A stretch of 64,000 bases of DNA. Source: JACIYW01 sp014359745 (GTDB taxonomy: Bacteria > Pseudomonadota > Alphaproteobacteria > Rhodobacterales > Rhodobacteraceae). The position numbers were made by a program, and so were the translations under genes. The first letter of the stretch is position 1, and the number at the start of each line of letters is the position of its first letter. Positions 1 through 8,558 of this stretch are shown one piece after another. The stretch is taken from positions 1 through 64,000 of the forward strand of contig JBNPWE010000009.1 in NCBI GenBank assembly GCA_050433985.1, given 5' to 3'. The notes beneath the pieces are model-generated. The model ran no database searches, was not told the DNA's origin, and worked only from the letters and a program-made list of their open reading frames with translations.

Positions 1-777
1 CCTGCGCGACGAACAGTGTGATCCCAAAGTCATCGAGAGCATCATGGCCGACGAGAAGAACTGCTGAGGCAAGACGGCCCTCGGCGGAACCTTACCGTGG
101 AAATAGGTTGACCAGTGGTACGCAAACCCTTCGCCCCACTTGTCGAACCCCTCCTTTGCCCTGGGAGCCAGCTCGATTATCGTCTTGTTGAGACGGCCTG
201 ATTTGATGAATTTACCCTTGTCGCGCAAAGGTATGCTTAAGAACTTTATCGTAAATACGGCTTGGAGGACGATCCCTTCATACGCATTGAAGGCTTTCAG
301 TGGTTCGTCGCTAAGATATAGCAGTGGAACCGTCTTATCAATTGTTCCGAATAACTTAACCTTCTCATCGATATCGAAGGGCTTGGCCAGTGCATCAACG
401 AGTTCGGCAATTTTCGGGTTGTCACCTTCCTTAAGTATCTGCTCAGTGTTTAATATCTTCATATACTCGACGAGCATCGATAGCTGAGAAAGTGCATGAC
501 GTGCACGTAGTAGTGTTTCTGCAGCTTCCAGCCGCTTAGATTGGATCGCGAGATCGCGATCTCTGCGGGCCGAGGCGAGAAACGACCTAATTTGGTCTAG
601 CTCTTTTTCGTTGACCCGAATGTCTGCTTTGAATGTCTCCAGCTTCTTTTCGAATCGGTGCTCAACACCCTTGGTAAAAAACTTGCCTATAGTGTCCCGC
701 ATTAGATACGCGGCAGAACCTATAAAACCGGTTGAGATGACTGCGCCCGGCAGAAAATTCCAGAATTCAGAAAACAT
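1..777 (-). CDS. Unknown membrane-anchored coiled-coil protein, partial
   Basis: This reading frame is open for all 259 codons from an ATG at 777 to the window edge, so its C-terminus is missing. A GAGGAG ribosome site lies 5 bases before the ATG. The first ~25 residues (start MFSEFWNFLPGAVISTGFIG) form one likely membrane segment. Residues ~30-90 are highly charged (HRFEKKLETFKAD, SARRDRDLAIQSKRLEAAETLL) and look like coiled coil; the rest is mixed helical. I do not recognise the family. Composition is unlike the neighbours: a 60-base line counted by hand is 45% GC, against about 70% in ubiB. The gene ends an atypical segment beside rpsT, where relatives often carry dnaA, which suggests horizontally acquired DNA. 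Function is unassigned. Confidence 0.75.
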   Translation of the reverse strand, partial: MFSEFWNFLPGAVISTGFIGSAAYLMRDTIGKFFTKGVEHRFEKKLETFKADIRVNEKELDQIRSFLASARRDRDLAIQSKRLEAAETLLRARHALSQLSMLVEYMKILNTEQILKEGDNPKIAELVDALAKPFDIDEKVKLFGTIDKTVPLLYLSDEPLKAFNAYEGIVLQAVFTIKFLSIPLRDKGKFIKSGRLNKTIIELAPRAKEGFDKWGEGFAYHWSTYFHGKVPPRAVLPQQFFSSAMMLSMTLGSHCSSRR

Positions 778-926
778 GAACGCTCCTCAGTATCGGCATC
801 TGCAACGTTGTAGTTTTGATTTACTTATGATGAAACACTAGTTGAAGCCTCTCGGCAAACTGTCTGCTTCCCAACTCAAAAGAGGACAGGCCGCTTCCCG
901 CCCGTTTTTGCCATTCCGTCTGATGT

Positions 927-962
927 GAGAGCGTCCGCAATGGTCTCTACGCGGACGCTCTC
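927..962. repeat. Perfect 12-bp inverted repeat
   Basis: GAGAGCGTCCGC (927-938) and GCGGACGCTCTC (951-962) are exact inverted copies around a 12-base spacer. The repeat lies between the atypical left-edge gene and rpsT. Neither side has a clear T-run, so it is not a canonical intrinsic terminator. It could be a processed RNA hairpin, a protein-binding site or a junction mark. The rest of the 778-1067 gap holds no gene that I can support. Confidence 0.6.
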
Positions 963-999
963 TCGCATTTGTGCCTCGAACTAACGCCACTTGTGGACA

Positions 1000-1040
1000 C
1001 CCCCAAAACAAAAAGGGGCGCGGCCTGGGCCTGCCCCTTT
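1000..1040 (-). terminator. Intrinsic terminator of rpsT
   Basis: On the minus strand an 8-bp stem (AAAGGGGC at 1033-1040 pairing with GCCCCTTT at 1012-1019) is followed by a T-rich tail down to about 1000. It begins 28 bases past the rpsT stop codon. Confidence 0.8.
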
Positions 1041-1067
1041 GGGTTCGATCATCGGCAGGGTGCCGGA

Positions 1068-1334
1068 TCACACGTTCAGCGCGTTGACCCGCGACGACAG
1101 GCGCGAGATTTTGCGCGACACGGTGTTCTTGTGCAGAACCCCCTTGGTCACGCCGCGGGCGAGTTCGGGCTGGGCGGCGCGCAGGGCGGCGGTGGCGGCG
1201 GCGGCATCGCCAGAGGCGATCGCCTCTTCGACCTTGCGCACGAAGGTACGGATGCGCGACCGGCGGGCCTTGTTGATGGCAAAGCGGGTTTCGTTCTGGC
1301 GGGCGCGTTTCTTGGATTGTGGCGTGTTGGCCAT
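1068..1334 (-). CDS. rpsT: 30S ribosomal protein S20
   Basis: The 88-residue basic protein begins MANTPQSKKRARQNETRF, the conserved start of bS20, and contains the family's R/K-rich helices (INKARRSRIRTFVRKVEEA). S20 is a primary 16S rRNA binding protein in 30S assembly. Length matches the family. The gene is monocistronic, with an intrinsic terminator just downstream. In many alphaproteobacteria dnaA follows rpsT; here the next gene is an unrelated AT-richer one. The 181 bases upstream (1335-1515), before the hydratase stop codon, presumably hold its promoter and leader. Confidence 0.97.
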   Translation of the reverse strand: MANTPQSKKRARQNETRFAINKARRSRIRTFVRKVEEAIASGDAAAATAALRAAQPELARGVTKGVLHKNTVSRKISRLSSRVNALNV

Positions 1335-1515
1335 GGTCGGGGCGTTCCTTGCATCTGTTCAAAATCGGATGCGCGGGAAGATCCCACCGACCGGGTTTGA
1401 TACCGGCACCTCTGGCCAAGCGGGCCTCACGCGCATTTGGCTGGCTCTTACGGTGGTTTTGGCCGGATGTGAAGCCCTTATCGGGGGTATGACCGGGGGT
1501 TTGGCCGCTTTTGCG

Positions 1516-2292
1516 TCATTTGTCGCGGAACTGGGGTTCGCGTTTTTCCAGAAAGGCGGTCATGCCCTCTTTCTGATCCTCTGTGGCGAAGAGCGATTGA
1601 AACACCCGGCGTTCGAACAGCAATCCTTCGCGCAGGGTTGATTCGTAGCTGCGGTTCACCGCCTCTTTCGCGGCCATGACCGACAGCATCGATTTGGAGG
1701 CGATCTTTTCGGCGGCCTCGCGCGCCTCGTCCAGCAGCTTTTTCGCGGGCACGACGCGGCTGACAAGACCGGAACTTTCGGCCTCTTCGGCGTTCATGAA
1801 ACGGCCGGTCAGGTGCATTTCCATGGATTTCGATTTGCCGACGAACCGGGTCAGCCGCTGGGTGCCGCCGATGCCCGCGATGACGCCAAGGTTGATTTCG
1901 GGCTGGCCGAATTTGGCGGTGTCGGCGGCGATGATGAAATCGCACATCATTGCCAGTTCGCAGCCCCCGCCAAGGGCATAGCCCGCCACGGCGGCGATGA
2001 TCGGCTTGCGCACCCGTAGAATCGTGTCGATGTCGGACCCGAACAGATCGCCGGTGAAGGTATCGACAAAGCCATTTTGCGCCATTTCCCTGATATCCGC
2101 GCCTGCGGCAAAGGCCTTGTCGGAACCGGTCAGGATGATGCAGCGCACCTTGTCGTTCTGGTCGGCGGCGGCCAGCGCATCGGCCAGTTCGCGCAACAGC
2201 ACGGAATTGAGGGCGTTGAGCGCCTCGGGACGGTTCAGGCGGATCAGGGCGACGTGATCTGCGATATCGACGACAAGCGTTTCATAGGCCAT
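1516..2292 (-). CDS. Enoyl-CoA hydratase (crotonase)
   Basis: This 258-residue crotonase-fold protein hydrates trans-2-enoyl-CoA to 3-hydroxyacyl-CoA in beta-oxidation or related acyl-CoA breakdown. The oxyanion-hole segment (FAAGADI, ~61-67) and YALGGGCELAMMCD are present. The two catalytic glutamates fall at E112 and E132 (GQPEINLGVIAG), with the 20-residue spacing of rat crotonase. An AGGAG site 6 bases before the ATG fixes the start. It follows mutM on the same strand with an 81-base gap. Substrate range (short- versus medium-chain) cannot be read from sequence. Confidence 0.93.
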   Translation of the reverse strand: MAYETLVVDIADHVALIRLNRPEALNALNSVLLRELADALAAADQNDKVRCIILTGSDKAFAAGADIREMAQNGFVDTFTGDLFGSDIDTILRVRKPIIAAVAGYALGGGCELAMMCDFIIAADTAKFGQPEINLGVIAGIGGTQRLTRFVGKSKSMEMHLTGRFMNAEEAESSGLVSRVVPAKKLLDEAREAAEKIASKSMLSVMAAKEAVNRSYESTLREGLLFERRVFQSLFATEDQKEGMTAFLEKREPQFRDK

Positions 2293-2373
2293 CTGCGGCT
2301 CCTGTGGTTTTGGTCCGTGGATCGTTCGGGGTCTTAGGGGGTGAGGGATAACAGCCCTGCGCGGTGGATCAAG

Positions 2374-3252
2374 TCATCTTTGGCAGATCGGGCAATAGAA
2401 TGACGAACGCCCCGATTGCGCGATGCGCGTGATGGTGCCGGTGCAACCGGGGGTCGGGCAGGGTTCGCCCGCGCGGCCATAGGCGCGGAAAGCGTGCTGG
2501 AAATAGCCAAGCTCGCCATCGGTCTGCCGGTAATCGCGCAGGGATGATCCGCCTGCCGCGATCGCCTCGGTCAGGACCACGCGCACGGCGTCGGTGATGC
2601 CCGCCACCTGCGCCGGGGTCAGGGCGCCCGCGCGGGTTTGCGGCGCGATGCCGGTGCGGTGCAGCACCTCGCAGACATAGATATTGCCAAGCCCGGCGAT
2701 GATGCGCTGATCCAGCAGGGCGGATTTGATCGGCAGGGTCCGGCCCGTCAGTTTCGCGGCGAGGTAATCGGCGTGAAAGAGGTTGCCAAGCGGTTCGGGC
2801 CCAAGCGCGGCCAGAAGCGGGTGCGCCCCGGCGGCGGCGGTCGCCATCAGATCCATCGCGCCGAACCGGCGGGCATCGTTGAAGGTGACGCGCGCGCCGC
2901 TGGCCAACTCGAACACCACATGGTCGTGCTTTTCGGGGGTGGGATGGGTGAAGTGGAAGGCACCGGGTGCCCCCGCCCCCATTTCCGCCCCCGTTCCCGG
3001 CGCGGAAATCAGCATCCGCCCCGACATGCCAAGGTGAACCAGCAGCGTCTCATCGGTGGACAGGTCGGCAAGGATGTATTTCGACCGCCGCCGCAACCGC
3101 AGCACCCGCGCGCCGGTCAGCCGTTCGGCCATGCGCGGCGGAAACGGCCAGCGCAGGTCGGGGCGGCGGATATCGGCGCGGGCGATGATCTGCCCTTCCA
3201 TCACCGGCGCAAGGCCGCAGCGCACGGTTTCAACCTCTGGCAATTCGGGCAT
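2374..3252 (-). CDS. mutM: Formamidopyrimidine-DNA glycosylase
   Basis: Removes 8-oxoguanine and formamidopyrimidines from DNA and nicks the abasic site. The mature enzyme must begin PELPEVET, with the N-terminal proline as catalytic nucleophile and E3 assisting. This forces the start to ATG 3252 rather than an upstream in-frame codon at 3279. K58 matches the essential lysine (RSKYIL). The C-terminal zinc finger is intact, with cysteines at 265, 270, 287 and 290. Length is 292 aa. It is divergent from ubiE, sharing an 83-base promoter region (3253-3335). Confidence 0.97.
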   Translation of the reverse strand: MPELPEVETVRCGLAPVMEGQIIARADIRRPDLRWPFPPRMAERLTGARVLRLRRRSKYILADLSTDETLLVHLGMSGRMLISAPGTGAEMGAGAPGAFHFTHPTPEKHDHVVFELASGARVTFNDARRFGAMDLMATAAAGAHPLLAALGPEPLGNLFHADYLAAKLTGRTLPIKSALLDQRIIAGLGNIYVCEVLHRTGIAPQTRAGALTPAQVAGITDAVRVVLTEAIAAGGSSLRDYRQTDGELGYFQHAFRAYGRAGEPCPTPGCTGTITRIAQSGRSSFYCPICQR

Positions 3253-3335
3253 TCGGGCCTCTTGTCGGTTGCGTCGCATTGTATCGGCGGGCAGGCAGCC
3301 TATAAGAAGGGCATCAGCAAAGGACGCAAGCCCCG

Positions 3336-4088
3336 ATGACCGACGATACCGCCCGTACCACCCATTTCGGGTTTCAGACCGTGGAAGAAGACGCCAAGGC
3401 CGGGATGGTCCACGGGGTGTTTTCGCGGGTGGCCGACAAATATGACGTGATGAACGATGTGATGTCGGGGGGCGTTCACCGTGTCTGGAAAGATGCGATG
3501 ATGGATTGGCTGGCCCCGCGCGACGGGCAGCGGCTGCTGGATGTGGCGGGAGGAACCGGCGATATCGCGTTCCGGTTTCTCAAACGCGCGCCGGGGGCGG
3601 CGGCGGTTGTGCTGGATCTGACCGAATCGATGCTGATCGCGGGCCGTCAGCGCGCCGAGGCCGAGGCGCTGAATGACCGGCTTGACTGGATCGTGGGCGA
3701 TGCGATGGCGCTGCCTTTTGCCGACAACAGCTTTGACCGCTATACGATTTCCTTTGGCATCCGCAATGTGACGCGGATCGGTGATGCGCTGGCCGAGGCC
3801 TGGCGCGTGCTGCGCCCCGGCGGGCGGCTGATGGTGCTGGAATTCAGCCAGTTGCCAAACCCGATGATGCAATGGGCTTATGATCGCTATTCGTTCAACG
3901 TCATTCCGGTGATGGGAAAGATCGTGGCGGGGGATCGCGACAGTTATCAATATCTGGTCGAATCGATCCGCAAATTTCCCGATCAGGAGGCGTTCGCGGC
4001 GATGATCCGTGCGGCCGGGTTCGAGCAGGTGAAATACCGCAACCTGACGATGGGCGTGGCGGCGCTGCATTCGGGATGGAAGATCTAG
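3336..4088 (+). CDS. ubiE: Demethylmenaquinone/ubiquinone C-methyltransferase UbiE
   Basis: This 250-residue SAM-dependent methyltransferase adds the C-methyl group in ubiquinone (and menaquinone) synthesis. It carries the UbiE signature VFSRVADKYDVMNDVMSGG (~28-46) and the SAM-binding motif I LLDVAGGTGDIA (~67-78). The end (LTMGVAALHSGWKI) is typical of the family. An AAAGGA site precedes the ATG. Its stop codon directly abuts the ubiB start, so the two genes form an operon for quinone supply to the respiratory chain. Confidence 0.97.
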   Translation: MTDDTARTTHFGFQTVEEDAKAGMVHGVFSRVADKYDVMNDVMSGGVHRVWKDAMMDWLAPRDGQRLLDVAGGTGDIAFRFLKRAPGAAAVVLDLTESMLIAGRQRAEAEALNDRLDWIVGDAMALPFADNSFDRYTISFGIRNVTRIGDALAEAWRVLRPGGRLMVLEFSQLPNPMMQWAYDRYSFNVIPVMGKIVAGDRDSYQYLVESIRKFPDQEAFAAMIRAAGFEQVKYRNLTMGVAALHSGWKI

Positions 4089-5618
4089 GTGCGCGGCCCG
4101 CATAACCTTTGGCGGCTGGTGCGCACCGGCGCCACGCTGGAACGCACCGGGGCGATGGGCGTGGTGCTGGAGGCGTTCCGCGCGCCCCCGCGTCTGCGGC
4201 TGGCGGCGCGTATACTGGGCTGGCCGTTTGCATGGCTGGGGCTGAAGGGCGACCCGGCGCTGCCGCCCGCCACCCGCGCGCTGACGGCCCTTGGCCCGGC
4301 CTATATCAAGTTCGGGCAGATCCTGTCGACCCGCCCCGATGTGGTGGGCGAGGAACTGGCCGATCAGCTTCGCTATTTGCAGGACAAGCTGCCGCCCTTT
4401 CCGGTGGAGGTGGCCAAGGCGATGATCGCCGAGGAACTGGAACAGCCGGTCGAGGCGCTGTTTTCCGAATTTTCCGAACCGATCGCCGCTGCCTCTATCG
4501 CGCAGGTGCATCACGCGCGGCTGGTGGGCACCGGCACCGAGGTGGCGGTGAAGGTGCTGCGTCCGGGCATCGTTCGGGCGTTCCGCCGCGATATCGACGC
4601 GTTCCATTTCGCCGCCGGGCTGATCGAATTCATCCTGCCGAAATCGCGCCGCCTCAAGCCCGGCGATGTCATCGCGCATTTCGAAAGCGTGGTGATGGGC
4701 GAGCTGGATCTGCGGCTGGAAAGTTCATCCGCCGCCGAATTCGCCGCCAATACCAAGGATGATGCCGGGTTTCAGGTGCCAAAGGTGGAATGGCCCGCCT
4801 CTGGCAGGACGATGATGACGCTGGGCTGGGCCGAGGGGCTGCCGCTGGGCGACAACGCCGCGCTGGATGCTGCGGGGCATGATCGGCGGGCGCTGGGCGC
4901 GCGGGTGCTGCAACTGTTCCTGAGCCACGCGCTGCGCGACGGGTTCTTTCACGCCGACATGCATCAGGGCAACCTGAAGGTGGCGGCGAATGGCGATATC
5001 ATCGCGGTTGATTTCGGGATCATGGGCCGGATCGATGCCTACACCCGCCGGGTCTATGCCGAGATCCTTTACGGGTTCATCCGCAAGGATTACCGCCGCG
5101 TCGCCGAGGTGCATTTCGAGGCGGGCTATGTGCCCGCCGACCGCGATATCGACGAATTCGCCCGCGCGTTGCGCGCGGTGGGTGAGCCGATTTTCGGCAT
5201 GGACGCCACACGCATTTCCATGGCGCGGCTGTTGAATTACCTTTTCGAGGTGACGGAACGGTTCGGCATGGAAACCCGCACCGAACTGATCCTCTTGCAA
5301 CGCACGATGGTGGTGGTGGAAGGGGTCGCGCGGTCGCTTGATCCGCAGATCAACATCTGGCAGGTCGCGCAGCCGGTGGTCGAGGGGTATATCCGCGAGA
5401 ATATCGGGCCGAAGGCGCTGATCCGTGATCTGGCGCTGACGGCGCGGGTGCTGGCGCGGTTCGGCCCGCGCCTGCCCGCGCAGGTCGAGGCGGCGCTGAT
5501 CCGCCAATCCACCCCGCCCGCGCCGATGCCGCGCCCGCTGCGCTATCCGCCGCTGCTGTGGGCGGGTTTCGGGGCCGCGATCATGGCGGCGGGCATCTGG
5601 ATCGGGACGCTGTTCTAG
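4089..5618 (+). CDS. ubiB: Ubiquinone biosynthesis kinase-like protein UbiB
   Basis: ADCK/UbiB-family atypical kinase-fold protein, needed for ubiquinone synthesis and thought to act as an ATPase handling lipid intermediates at the membrane. The KxGQ motif (YIKFGQILSTRPD, K74/G76/Q77), the alanine-rich loop AAASIAQVHHARL, the catalytic-loop-like HADMHQGNLK (~288) and DFG (~307) are all present. A C-terminal hydrophobic segment (LLWAGFGAAIMAAGIWIGTLF) anchors it. It starts at GTG immediately after the ubiE stop. Length of 509 aa is normal. Confidence 0.95.
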   Translation: MRGPHNLWRLVRTGATLERTGAMGVVLEAFRAPPRLRLAARILGWPFAWLGLKGDPALPPATRALTALGPAYIKFGQILSTRPDVVGEELADQLRYLQDKLPPFPVEVAKAMIAEELEQPVEALFSEFSEPIAAASIAQVHHARLVGTGTEVAVKVLRPGIVRAFRRDIDAFHFAAGLIEFILPKSRRLKPGDVIAHFESVVMGELDLRLESSSAAEFAANTKDDAGFQVPKVEWPASGRTMMTLGWAEGLPLGDNAALDAAGHDRRALGARVLQLFLSHALRDGFFHADMHQGNLKVAANGDIIAVDFGIMGRIDAYTRRVYAEILYGFIRKDYRRVAEVHFEAGYVPADRDIDEFARALRAVGEPIFGMDATRISMARLLNYLFEVTERFGMETRTELILLQRTMVVVEGVARSLDPQINIWQVAQPVVEGYIRENIGPKALIRDLALTARVLARFGPRLPAQVEAALIRQSTPPAPMPRPLRYPPLLWAGFGAAIMAAGIWIGTLF

Positions 5619-5644
5619 GCGGGTTTGGGGACGAGTGCATCGCC

Positions 5645-5727
5645 CTGACCGGCGCGCGCATGCCGGGGGCGGGAAATGAGTATTTTTTTCGAGAGGATGG
5701 AAAAGAGGGTTTTCTGGTGCGTTCAGG
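5645..5727 (-). repeat. Interspersed element, copy A
   Basis: One of seven related ~70-85 bp elements. Read on the minus strand it has ACCAGAAAACCCTC, then CATCCTCTCGAAAAAAATAC, then a GC-rich end (GCGCGCGCCGGTCAG). It lies in the convergent ubiB/tsaC gap and includes the tsaC stop codon. Confidence 0.8.
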
Positions 5728-6694
5728 GTGCAGGGCGCGGCGCTGCTGCCCGGCGCAGGCGATCATTGATTGCCCGGCCAAGGCCGGTGTCGGGCACCGG
5801 GGCGACCGCGATTGTGCCGTTCGGCCCGGCGCGGTCATCCATGCGGTGCAGATGGTAGAAAAGGTTCGCCGCCGCCTCGACCAGATCGCCGGCGGGCGAA
5901 AGGTTCAGGTCGGCGGGGGCCGCGGTCTTGCCAAACCCCAGAAACAGTTCCCCCGCCCGCGGCGCGGTCACGTTCAGCCGCACCTGCGCGCGGGGCGCGT
6001 AATGCGATGCAAGCTGCCCCGGCGCGCTGGGCGCATCGGGGGTGGTGGGGGTGGGGGCAAGGGGGTAGCCAAGGCAGGCCTCCAATGCCTCGGTCGGCAG
6101 GCCGCCGGGGCGCAGCAGATGCGCGCCACCCTCAAACCCCACAATGGTTGATTCAACCCCCACCGGGCAGGCGCCGCCATCAAGCACCGCCGCGATCCGC
6201 CCGCCAAGCCCGGCCAGCACATGATCGGGCCGCGTCGCGCTGATCCGTCCCGACGGGTTGGCCGAAGGTGCCGCAACCGGCCCGCCGAAGGCGCGCAGCA
6301 GCGCCTGCGCCAGCGGATGTTCGGGCAGGCGCACCGCCACCGTGCCCAGCCCCGCCGTCACCAGCGGCGACAGCCCGGCATCGGCGCGCAGCGGCAGAAC
6401 CAGCGTCAGCGGTCCGGGCCAGAACGCCTGCGCAAGCAGCAGGGCCGCATCGGGAAATTCGGCCAGGGCGCGGGCGGCGGCAAGATCGGGAACATGCACG
6501 ATCAACGGGTTGAACCGCGGGCGCGCCTTGGCCTCGAACACGCGCGCAACGGCGATGTCATTGCGGGCATCCGCGCCAAGGCCGTAAACGGTTTCGGTGG
6601 GAAACGCGACAAGTTCGCCCGCGCGCAGAAGGTCAGCGGCCTGGGCCACCCCGTCATCGGTGGCGCGCAGGCGGATGGTGGCGGCAGGTTCCAT
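5723..6694 (-). CDS. tsaC: Threonylcarbamoyl-AMP synthase (Sua5/YrdC type)
   Basis: Makes threonylcarbamoyl-AMP from threonine, bicarbonate and ATP, the first step of tRNA t6A37 formation. The N-terminal YrdC domain (~15-200) shows PTETVYGLGADA, KARPRFNPLIVHV and PSANPSGRIS. At 323 aa it is the long Sua5 type, with a C-terminal Sua5 domain (QLASHYAPRAQVRLN) rather than the short TsaC form. Its stop codon lies inside repeat element copy A. It is divergent from the acyl-CoA dehydrogenase gene across a 136-base promoter region. Confidence 0.93.
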   Translation of the reverse strand: MEPAATIRLRATDDGVAQAADLLRAGELVAFPTETVYGLGADARNDIAVARVFEAKARPRFNPLIVHVPDLAAARALAEFPDAALLLAQAFWPGPLTLVLPLRADAGLSPLVTAGLGTVAVRLPEHPLAQALLRAFGGPVAAPSANPSGRISATRPDHVLAGLGGRIAAVLDGGACPVGVESTIVGFEGGAHLLRPGGLPTEALEACLGYPLAPTPTTPDAPSAPGQLASHYAPRAQVRLNVTAPRAGELFLGFGKTAAPADLNLSPAGDLVEAAANLFYHLHRMDDRAGPNGTIAVAPVPDTGLGRAINDRLRRAAAPRPAP

Positions 6695-6830
6695 AAGTGA
6701 CGTCGCGTCCCTTGATGCTGTCGCGGGTCTATGGCTTTCACCCGACGCGCGTTTGTGTTTTCATACGCCCTGTCCGTTCCGATGCCAAGCCGCCCAAGGT
6801 CGGCGTCTGGACACCACCAAGGAGAGCAGT

Positions 6831-8558
6831 ATGCCCTATCGCGCCCCGCTTGCAGACTTTCGGTTTCTGTTCGATCGCGTGGTTGATCTGTCCGAAGTAT
6901 CGGCAACCGCGCTTTTCGCCGAAGCCACCCCCGACACGACCGAGGCGATCCTGTCCGAGGCGGCGCGGCTGTGCGAAGAGGTGCTGACCCCCTTGCAGCG
7001 CGCGGGCGATCAGCACCCGGCGCGGCTGGAAAACGGCGTGGTGCGCACCTCTCCCGGTTTTGCCGAGGGGCACCGCGCGATTGCCACAGGCGGGTGGGTC
7101 GGCATGTCGGCCAGCCCCGATCACGGCGGCATGGGCCTGCCGATGGCGCTGACCACGGCCGTGAATGAGATGATGAGCGCGGCCTGCCTGTCGCTGCAAC
7201 TGAACCCGCTCTTGACGCAGGGCCAGATAGAGGCGCTCGAACATCACGCCAGCGATGCGATCAAGGCGCTGTACCTGCCACGCCTGATTTCCGGCGACTG
7301 GACCGGCACCATGAACCTGACCGAACCGCAGGCCGGATCGGACGTGGGCGCGCTGCGCACCCGCGCCGAACCCCTGGGCGACGGCAGCTATGCCATCACC
7401 GGGCAGAAGATCTATATCACCTGGGGCGACAGCGATTTTTCCGAAAACATCTGCCATCTGGTGCTGGCCCGCCTGCCCGGTGCGGCGCCTGGCACCCGTG
7501 GCATCAGCCTGTTCATGGTGCCCAAGCGCATTCCCGATGAAAACGGCAACCCCGGTGTGGCCAACGCGCTGCGCGTGGTCAGCCTGGAACACAAGCTGGG
7601 CCTGCACGGATCACCCACCGCCGTGATGCAATATGACGGCGCGCGGGGCTGGCTGGTGGGCGCGGAACACAAGGGCATGGCCGCGATGTTCACCATGATG
7701 AACAACGCCCGCCTTGGCGTCGGCGTGCAGGGCGTGGGCGTGGCCGAGGCGGCCTGTCAGGCGGCGCTGGCCTATGCGATGGACCGCAAGCAGGGCGCAA
7801 GCCCCATCAAGGATGGCACGGGCGCGATCATCGATCATGCCGATGTGCGCCGGATGCTGGCGACCATGAAAGCCGAGGTGTTCGCGGCCCGCGCCATCGC
7901 GCTTGGCTGTGCGGTGTCCATCGACATGGCGCGCGCTACCGGGGATGCCGAATGGCAGGCACGCGCGGCATTGCTGACGCCGGTCGCCAAGGCCTTTGGC
8001 ACCGATGTGGGCATCCGCACCGCCGATACCGCCGTGCAGGTGCATGGCGGCATGGGCTTCATCGAGGAAACCGGGGCGGCGCAATATCTGCGCGATGTGC
8101 GGGTGACGGCGATCTATGAGGGCACCAACGGCATTCAGGCGATGGATCTGGTCGCGCGCAAGATGATGGACGGCGGCGAGGCCGCGACCCGCCTGATCGA
8201 GGAAATCCAGGCGGGCGCCGAGGTGGCGCGCGGGCAGTTCCCCGACATGGCCACCGCGCTGTGGAATGCCAGCGAAGGCCTGCGCGAGGCCACCGAATGG
8301 CTGGTTGCGCAGGATATGGACGATCGTTTCGCGGGGGCTGTGCCCTATCTTGCGGCGTTTGGCCGGGTGCTGGGCGGGCATTACCATCTGCGCGCCGCCT
8401 GCGCCGAATGCGAGGCGGGCGCGCCCGAGGGGCCGCGCACAAGGCTGGCGCGGTTCTATATCAAGCGGTTGCTACCCGATCACGCGGCCAATCTGGTGCA
8501 TCTGCGCGAAGGGGCCGCCGACCTTTACGCCCTGTCGCCCGACGATCTGGCCGCATGA
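6831..8558 (+). CDS. Acyl-CoA dehydrogenase (long, DmdC/FadE-like)
   Basis: FAD enzyme of 575 residues that oxidises an acyl-CoA to the 2-enoyl form. The dehydrogenase core carries TEPQAGSDVGALRT (FAD/substrate region), VQVHGGMGFIEETGAAQYLRD, and the catalytic-glutamate motif AIYEGTNGIQAMDL. The extra C-terminal helical region of ~130 residues is typical of long members, including methylmercaptopropionyl-CoA dehydrogenase DmdC. Sequence alone does not settle the substrate. An AAGGAG site 7 bases before ATG 6831 fixes the start; the frame is open further upstream but lacks such a site. It overlaps the next gene by ATGA. Confidence 0.9.
   Translation: MPYRAPLADFRFLFDRVVDLSEVSATALFAEATPDTTEAILSEAARLCEEVLTPLQRAGDQHPARLENGVVRTSPGFAEGHRAIATGGWVGMSASPDHGGMGLPMALTTAVNEMMSAACLSLQLNPLLTQGQIEALEHHASDAIKALYLPRLISGDWTGTMNLTEPQAGSDVGALRTRAEPLGDGSYAITGQKIYITWGDSDFSENICHLVLARLPGAAPGTRGISLFMVPKRIPDENGNPGVANALRVVSLEHKLGLHGSPTAVMQYDGARGWLVGAEHKGMAAMFTMMNNARLGVGVQGVGVAEAACQAALAYAMDRKQGASPIKDGTGAIIDHADVRRMLATMKAEVFAARAIALGCAVSIDMARATGDAEWQARAALLTPVAKAFGTDVGIRTADTAVQVHGGMGFIEETGAAQYLRDVRVTAIYEGTNGIQAMDLVARKMMDGGEAATRLIEEIQAGAEVARGQFPDMATALWNASEGLREATEWLVAQDMDDRFAGAVPYLAAFGRVLGGHYHLRAACAECEAGAPEGPRTRLARFYIKRLLPDHAANLVHLREGAADLYALSPDDLAA

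Noticed and set aside
2..67. Plus-strand open frame at the left edge ending in TGA
   Set aside because: It is antisense to the better-supported minus-strand gene 1-777, which has a ribosome site and a 259-codon open frame.
140..841. Two plus-strand frames of 115 and 76 codons
   Set aside because: Both are antisense shadows of the minus-strand coiled-coil gene; no ribosome site and low-complexity serine-rich translations.
838..1641. Several long frames around rpsT
   Set aside because: GC-rich shadow frames overlapping rpsT and its terminator; Arg/Pro/Gly-rich with no family resemblance.
6597..6830. N-terminal extension of the acyl-CoA dehydrogenase
   Set aside because: The homologous start MPYRAPLADF has AAGGAG upstream at the right spacing; the extension overlaps the divergent tsaC start region.
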